Shown here one piece after another: positions 1-4,065 of a DNA stretch of 6,970 nt. The stretch comes from Verrucomicrobiota bacterium (GTDB lineage Bacteria; Verrucomicrobiota; Verrucomicrobiia; Verrucomicrobiales; Akkermansiaceae). Within the stretch, counting starts at the first letter, position 1; every line of letters starts with the position of its first letter. The DNA lies in the NCBI GenBank assembly GCA_009885905.1, contig VFJU01000197.1:1-6970 (forward strand), in the 5' to 3' direction. The position numbers and the translations under genes are program-made. The notes beneath the pieces were generated by a model. That model searched no databases. It saw nothing but the letters and a program-made list of their open reading frames with translations, and had not been told where the DNA came from.

Positions 1-303
1 TCGTGTTTGGGTGCTGAAATATTAAATTCATCCGGTAAAAACTCGTGTAAAATGAGTTGCTGCGAAGCGATCCAATCTTGCCCTTGCGCCAAAGAATGCG
101 ACTCCAATCAAACCCCTGTCCCTGCAATTCCAGTCTCTGTTGATTTAAAATCGCATCTTACAAAGTCGCCCGACCCCTCACGCATACCACATTTCACCGT
201 TCCTTCGGTTCACACCGTTGCTTTGAGATGTGCTACAAATTTCACTCTAACAATATACGCGGGTGTGCCATTATCGGTCGCCATCTGTAGGTTTATTATC
301 TGA
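1..303 (+). CDS. Small Cys-rich hypothetical protein upstream of the cus operon, 5' end outside window
   Basis: The reading frame is open from the first base to the stop at 301-303. The start is therefore uncertain: a TTG at 7, an ATG at 52 (83 residues), or a start left of the window. Neither internal start has a clear ribosome binding site. The visible part has a Cys cluster around the ATG at 52 (CKMSCC, then CPC and a further Cys), a Pro/Ser-rich middle, and a hydrophobic tail ending GVPLSVAICRFII. From memory, small proteins with a signal segment, a Cys cluster, a Pro-rich linker and a similar hydrophobic tail often precede RND metal-efflux genes in Verrucomicrobiota. If this is one, the N-terminal signal is missing here and the gene starts upstream. 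It lies 101 bp before the outer-membrane factor on the same strand. The Cys cluster could bind Cu(I), but no function is established. It could also be a chance open frame. Confidence 0.5.
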   Translation, partial: SCLGAEILNSSGKNSCKMSCCEAIQSCPCAKECDSNQTPVPAIPVSVDLKSHLTKSPDPSRIPHFTVPSVHTVALRCATNFTLTIYAGVPLSVAICRFII

Positions 304-404
304 TTCAGAGCCTTTAATAGGCGTATTGTGCCTTTCAACCGTGAACTCGCTATGCGGGTCTATCCGTTGGAATAGGAAATTCAATTCTACGAATCAGATG
401 AAAT
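304..404 (+). other. Intergenic leader before the efflux operon
   Basis: This 101-bp AT-richer gap separates the small Cys-rich gene from the outer-membrane factor. I searched it by eye for sigma-70 boxes and for CueR- or CusR-like palindromes and found none I would defend. A GCCT/AGGC pair (310-313 with 319-322), and the same AGGC with a second GCCT at 330-333, could form alternative 4-bp hairpins, too short to call a terminator. There is no Shine-Dalgarno sequence at the usual distance from the ATG at 405; the nearest purine-rich stretch (AGGA, 374-377) is about 27 bases away. The operon promoter may lie left of the window, which would place the small gene in the same transcript. Confidence 0.4.
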
Positions 405-1649
405 ATGAAATTAACAGCGTTCTTGTTGAATGCGCTTCTACTAGCCAACTCAGGGGGCTTAGCGCAAACTCCCCAACTTATCGATAAGGCTTTTCTCGCC
501 TCGCTTCGAACAGAAGCCAGCCGCAAACACCCAGCCACATCTGCCGCCAACTTACGTCTGGCCGCTGCTGGCGGCGATGTACGTAGCGTCCACCTCTGGG
601 ACGACCCCATGGTCGGTCTTGCCTTTGAAGCAGGCGATCAAGAAACCCGCGAGAGCGATGGAGATATCCATGCAGGATTCGAACAAGATTTGCCAAAACC
701 TGGTTTGTTTGCCGCAAAACTAACGAAAGCCGAAGCCCTCAAACGTGCCGAGAACGAGAAATCCAGAAGCACATCACTCGAAATCGGCGCAGAGGCCGCC
801 CGTGCCGCAATCGAACTCGCACTCGCCGATGAGTCGATCCAACTCCAAGCAACTCAAGTCCAATGGCTCATCACCATGGCGGCGAACGCACGGCAAATGG
901 CGATCAACCCAAACGCGAATGCCATCGACGCATTACGCCTGGAAAGCGAATTAGCGCGGGAGAAACAAATTCTCCAAGCCGCGAGACTCACTCGTGAAAG
1001 CCTAGCTCAAACTTTGAACCTGCGACTTGGTAGACCGTTAGAATCTCAATGGCCTATTCTCCAGCTTTCAAATGCACCTCTACCAGTCCCGATCGCCGGT
1101 GCAGAGATCGCACGAATCCCACGAGCAAATCCCAAGGTCCGCTCGCTCCGTGAACTCGCCGCCGCGGCCCATGCAGATACACGCATTACCGACCGGAACA
1201 GCCTGCCACAAATCTCTCTTGCCGTAGAAAGTGCACAATATTCTGGAGGTAAATTCAGCAACGCGATCGTTGGATTCAAAATGAGCTTACCCGCATTCAA
1301 TCGCACCTCTTACAACGCACAAATCGCGGCGTCACAACTGCGCGAACAAGCGGCAGCCAAAGACACCGATGCCGCAAACATAGAAATTACCACCGCCGTG
1401 CTCGCGGTGGTGGCGCAAGCGAAGAATGCCCACGCTCAAGCGCAAGCCTATTCTGGCGAAGTTTACGAACGTGCCTATCAGGCTACCCACGCGGTGGAAG
1501 GTTCGTGGATCAATTTAAAGTCCACGCTGACTGATCTTCTAACATCCAATCGAGAATTACTATCCATTCGTCTCGCACAACGTCGATTTGTCGCTCTTCA
1601 ATATGTGGCAATCGAAGACCTCAACCTGCTTGTTCCACCCATTCACTGA
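405..1649 (+). CDS. Outer-membrane efflux protein, TolC/CusC-like
   Basis: This 414-residue protein is the predicted outer-membrane channel of the efflux train, forming a trimeric barrel with a periplasmic helical tunnel. Residues 1-20 form a Sec signal peptide (Lys, hydrophobic stretch, then GLA before QTP). There is no lipobox Cys, unlike E. coli CusC, which is a lipoprotein. The mature part shows the two-fold OEP layout. The first half (about 28-215) has a KHP motif, Ala-rich helices and WDDPMVGLAFE. The second half (about 238-412) has SLPQISLAVE near 266 and the strand motif FKMSLPAFNR near 290, followed by a long Ala/Gln-rich helix. The length is slightly short for the family (usually about 420-480). 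The ATG at 405 is chosen because it yields the complete signal peptide; the ATG at 398 is out of frame. It is followed after 10 bp by the adaptor gene, which points to one operon. The family is clear; the metal specificity is inferred from the neighbours. Confidence 0.9.
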   Translation: MKLTAFLLNALLLANSGGLAQTPQLIDKAFLASLRTEASRKHPATSAANLRLAAAGGDVRSVHLWDDPMVGLAFEAGDQETRESDGDIHAGFEQDLPKPGLFAAKLTKAEALKRAENEKSRSTSLEIGAEAARAAIELALADESIQLQATQVQWLITMAANARQMAINPNANAIDALRLESELAREKQILQAARLTRESLAQTLNLRLGRPLESQWPILQLSNAPLPVPIAGAEIARIPRANPKVRSLRELAAAAHADTRITDRNSLPQISLAVESAQYSGGKFSNAIVGFKMSLPAFNRTSYNAQIAASQLREQAAAKDTDAANIEITTAVLAVVAQAKNAHAQAQAYSGEVYERAYQATHAVEGSWINLKSTLTDLLTSNRELLSIRLAQRRFVALQYVAIEDLNLLVPPIH

Positions 1650-1659
1650 TTGATTTATC

Positions 1660-3354
1660 ATGAAAACTTTCTTCACCATACTCATCACTGCGGCACTGAC
1701 TATTTTTGCCACTTGGTTTATCAAAGATCGCCTTGCTTCTTCCCGCCCTGCAGGCATCCCGACCGAGCGCAAACCAACTTTCTATCAGAGCGCCATGCAT
1801 CCATGGATCAAGAGCGACAAGCCTGGCCGCTGCACGATCTGCGGCATGGAACTTACCCCCGTCTATGCGGGTGAAAAAGGCTTCGACGCCACCGATGGCG
1901 GTAACACGGTGGTACTCACCCAAAGCCAAATTCAAGTCCTCAATGTGCAGACTCAAGAAGCGAAAATCCAACCGCTCGTCCGCACCTTGCAAGTCGCCGG
2001 CATGATCGACGATGATGCTAGGCGCCATCGCATCATCTCGGCCTACGTCGACGGTCGGGTGGACAAACTCCACGTCAACTACATGGGTGCCGAAGTCGAA
2101 AGCGGCCAACCTCTCGCCGACTTTTACAGCCCGAATCTCCTGCAAGCCGAACGCGAATACCGTCAACTCTCCGGCGACCTCAAAACGAACACCGCACTCC
2201 GGCTCCGCCAAATGGGTCTAACACCCGAACAGATCGAAGCGGTTGCCAGTAAGCCCGCTGACTCGCTCAACTCACAAATCCTCGCTCCCATCGGCGGCAC
2301 CGTCGTCGGCCAAAGCGTCTATGAGGGCCAATACGTGACGACCGGCGAAAAGCTGTATGAAATCGCTGATTTCTCTACCATGTGGTTCATGTTCCGCGCC
2401 TACGAACAAGATTTGCCGTGGATCAAAATCGGCCAGTCCGTCACCATCACCACCCCGGCCATTCCCGGAAAATCCTTCGAGGGAAAAATCACCTTCATCG
2501 ACCCGAATTTCGATGAGGCCACCCGCTCGACCAAAGTGCGTGTCGAGTTGCCGAATCCAAAAATAGAGGGTCGCCGTGAGCTGCTTCACAAGCTCTATGC
2601 CGACGCTGCCGTCCAAGTGGACTCTCCCGCCGTTCTCACCGTCCCGCGTTCCGCCGTCATCCAAACCGGTCCCGATGCTGTCGTCTATCTCGACCAAGAT
2701 GGTGGCGCTTACGCCCAGACTCCCGTGAAACTAGGTCGCCGCGGAGACACCTTCGTTGAAATTCTATCAGGACTCAAAGCGGGCGACAAGGTCGTCACCA
2801 ACGGCAATCTCCTCATCGACGGCCAAGCAGAAATGAACCGCGCCTTCATGTCGCCCACCACCGAGTCCACCCCTGTCGCTAAGACGACAATCGCTACCCT
2901 CAGCGACGAACAAAAAAAATCCATCGCCGACCTAATCAATCTCTCCGATGCCATGTCCGCCGCGCTCGCTGCTGATGATCTAACAAAATTTAATACTGCC
3001 AGCGAACCCGCGATGGAAGTCATCGGCTCGACGGTCAACCTTCTCCGCCCGAGTGTGAAAAATCTCGACGCTATCGATGCTCTCGACAAAGCCAGACACT
3101 TCCACGGCTTCGATGATCTGAAGAGCGCCCGCATCGCCTTCCACAAATTCTCGATGGCCGCCACCGCTGCACTTGAACCCTTGCGCGAAACTGGACAAAC
3201 GCCCGAATTTCAAATCTACGAGTGCCCGATGGTCGACGAAAGTATTCCCGGTGCTCCCAAAAAAGGTCGATGGATCCAGACCGGTGCCAGAAGCATGGCC
3301 AACCCTTTCTTTGGCAGCAAAATGCTCGAATGCGGAAAGGAAATCAAACCATGA
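1660..3354 (+). CDS. cusB: CusB-like periplasmic adaptor with N-terminal metal-binding domain and C-terminal DUF3347
   Basis: This 564-residue membrane-fusion protein should link the pump to the outer-membrane factor and bind copper or silver in the periplasm. Residues 4-21 form an N-terminal membrane anchor or uncleaved signal. Residues 41-69 are a heavy-metal-binding domain with MHP at 46-48 and CTICGM at 58-63. The adaptor core follows. It has a first lipoyl half (about 125-150), the hairpin motif YSPNLLQAEREY beginning near 155, a second lipoyl half starting LAPIGGTVVG near 208, a beta-barrel (about 235-320), and the membrane-proximal domain with TVPRSAVI near 327. Residues about 418-560 match DUF3347, ending in CPM at 522-524, WIQ, NPFFG, and M555 with CG at 558-559. 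E. coli CusB (about 400 residues) lacks both extra domains. The start is 10 bp after the upstream stop, with no clear Shine-Dalgarno sequence. The stop TGA overlaps an ATG (ATGA, 3351-3354), but cusA itself lies 707 bp further on. Confidence 0.93.
   Translation: MKTFFTILITAALTIFATWFIKDRLASSRPAGIPTERKPTFYQSAMHPWIKSDKPGRCTICGMELTPVYAGEKGFDATDGGNTVVLTQSQIQVLNVQTQEAKIQPLVRTLQVAGMIDDDARRHRIISAYVDGRVDKLHVNYMGAEVESGQPLADFYSPNLLQAEREYRQLSGDLKTNTALRLRQMGLTPEQIEAVASKPADSLNSQILAPIGGTVVGQSVYEGQYVTTGEKLYEIADFSTMWFMFRAYEQDLPWIKIGQSVTITTPAIPGKSFEGKITFIDPNFDEATRSTKVRVELPNPKIEGRRELLHKLYADAAVQVDSPAVLTVPRSAVIQTGPDAVVYLDQDGGAYAQTPVKLGRRGDTFVEILSGLKAGDKVVTNGNLLIDGQAEMNRAFMSPTTESTPVAKTTIATLSDEQKKSIADLINLSDAMSAALAADDLTKFNTASEPAMEVIGSTVNLLRPSVKNLDAIDALDKARHFHGFDDLKSARIAFHKFSMAATAALEPLRETGQTPEFQIYECPMVDESIPGAPKKGRWIQTGARSMANPFFGSKMLECGKEIKP
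2912..2919 (+). other. A8 homopolymer run at a domain boundary in cusB
   Basis: Eight consecutive A residues encode part of QKK (residues 418-420), where the adaptor core ends and DUF3347 begins. Loss of one A in the transcript would give a stop within six codons, making a product of about 424 residues without DUF3347. The run is visible in the sequence; slippage is speculation. Confidence 0.35.
3348..3354 (+). repeat. Left copy of 7-bp direct repeat ACCATGA flanking the toxin-antitoxin module
   Basis: ACCATGA covers the last bases of cusB, including its TGA stop. An identical copy lies at 4059-4065 over the start of cusA. The two copies bound the antisense module, 711 bp apart. Part of the match follows from stop and start codons, so chance is possible. 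Confidence 0.5.
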
Positions 3355-3357
3355 ATC

Positions 3358-3768
3358 TCAATCCACCGCTAGAGACCAATCTTCAACGCGCAAGCCATGA
3401 ACTCTTTTGAACTCACTCATGTTACCCGTGACCAGCGTCAGATCATGCACCAATGCGACCGCAGCAATCTGCAAATCGAACGGACCAATCACGCACATCC
3501 TTTGCTCAAGATCATGGCGAATGATGCCATAACGCTCCGCGCAACGATCATCGAAGGGCAAAGAAATTGCGCGGCTCAGGGTAACTGCGAGATCTATTTT
3601 TCGGGAATCGGCATCGTCGTATTTTTCCGAGCCATGCATGAGTTCAGCACGAACGGTAGAACATGTCGCCAACTCTTCGGTGGGAGTATTGGCGAATTTT
3701 CCAGCCACCCGGAGGTTTTTACCTTTGAGAATTTCAATCCAAACATTGGTGTCGAGCAGATAGCGCAT
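3358..3768 (-). CDS. vapC: VapC-type PIN-domain ribonuclease toxin
   Basis: This 136-residue protein is a complete PIN-domain toxin of the VapC/FitB group, which are Mg-dependent endoribonucleases acting on tRNA or rRNA. It begins MRYLLDTNVWIEIL, with the first catalytic acid at D6. It continues with E42 in STVRAEL, D98 in IGPFDLQIAA, and the C-terminal element TLVTGNMSEFKRV, where N116 and E119 fill the usual fourth-acid region. It ends GLRVEDW plus five residues, normal for the family, so it is not truncated. Its ATG overlaps the antitoxin stop by one base (TAATG), the usual coupling of toxin to antitoxin. Its stop is 3 bp from the stop of the convergent cusB gene, with no terminator between them. 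The RNA target cannot be read from the sequence. Confidence 0.9.
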   Translation of the reverse strand: MRYLLDTNVWIEILKGKNLRVAGKFANTPTEELATCSTVRAELMHGSEKYDDADSRKIDLAVTLSRAISLPFDDRCAERYGIIRHDLEQRMCVIGPFDLQIAAVALVHDLTLVTGNMSEFKRVHGLRVEDWSLAVD

Positions 3769-4028
3769 TACCAGGTTTTCGCAGGAGGCAATGGCAGATC
3801 TGGCGGCAGGTCGAATTCCTTATCTGCCCAGGCTCCAATAATATGCGCCAAATCGGGTCGCCGACGTTTAATTTCCTCCAAAGTAGGAAGGTCTTCTTCC
3901 TTCTCCACTTCGGAAATCGCCTCGCGCACTTTCGACTCCAGCATCTTTGCCTTTTCAGGCTCAAGACGTTCCAAGGTCCGTTCCAGTTCTAATGCAATGG
4001 TTGTCACGACCCTAGTTTGCCATGCCAT
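3768..4028 (-). CDS. Putative antitoxin paired with the VapC-type toxin
   Basis: This 86-residue protein sits directly upstream of the PIN toxin, with a one-base stop/start overlap. Size, order and coupling are those of an antitoxin, which would bind and block the toxin and often represses its own promoter. The sequence is charged and mostly helical: an ERTLERLEPEKAKMLESKV stretch (about 16-34), an acidic linker (EVEKEEDLPTLEE), and a Pro-rich tail (PPDLPLPPAKTW) that may be the part threading into the toxin. I do not recognise an AbrB, RHH, Phd or HTH DNA-binding motif in it, so the antitoxin role rests on context. The ATG is the only start in frame nearby. A strong GGGAGG lies 14 bases before it, rather far. 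Confidence 0.75.
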   Translation of the reverse strand: MAWQTRVVTTIALELERTLERLEPEKAKMLESKVREAISEVEKEEDLPTLEEIKRRRPDLAHIIGAWADKEFDLPPDLPLPPAKTW

Positions 4029-4042
4029 TTCACAAAATACAA

Positions 4043-4048
4043 CCTCCC
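4043..4048 (-). promoter_or_regulatory. Shine-Dalgarno-like GGGAGG upstream of the antitoxin
   Basis: On the - strand GGGAGG precedes the antitoxin ATG by 14 bases. It is the only strong Shine-Dalgarno sequence I see in the window. The spacing is longer than the usual 5-10 bases. It lies inside the 33-bp gap that also forms the leader of cusA on the other strand. Confidence 0.45.
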
Positions 4049-4058
4049 TTTTCCAAAC

Positions 4059-4065
4059 ACCATGA
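4059..4065 (+). repeat. Right copy of 7-bp direct repeat ACCATGA flanking the toxin-antitoxin module
   Basis: This is identical to 3348-3354 and covers the cusA start codon. Joining the two copies with loss of the 711 bp between them would fuse the end of cusB to the start of cusA with an ATGA overlap, the common arrangement for adaptor and pump genes. Confidence 0.5.

Noticed and set aside
310..335. Possible attenuator or terminator hairpins (GCCT/AGGC/GCCT)
   Set aside because: The stems are only 4 bp, with no T-run, so they are expected by chance.
405..470. Lipoprotein signal for the outer-membrane factor, as in E. coli CusC
   Set aside because: There is no Cys near the predicted cleavage site; the signal ends GLA before QTP.
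1621..2211. A 196-codon - strand frame under cusC/cusB
   Set aside because: It is antisense to the adaptor's metal-binding domain and first lipoyl half, has no independent motifs, and spans the operon gap.
3397..4065. A 222-codon + strand frame between cusB and cusA as a protein-coding gene
   Set aside because: It is the complement of the toxin and antitoxin genes, which have a clear PIN domain, catalytic residues and coupled starts. Its own product resembles no family I know.
3348..4065. Insertion sequence or integron cassette carrying the toxin-antitoxin module
   Set aside because: There is no transposase or integrase frame, no terminal inverted repeats and no recombination-site structure; only the 7-bp repeat is seen.
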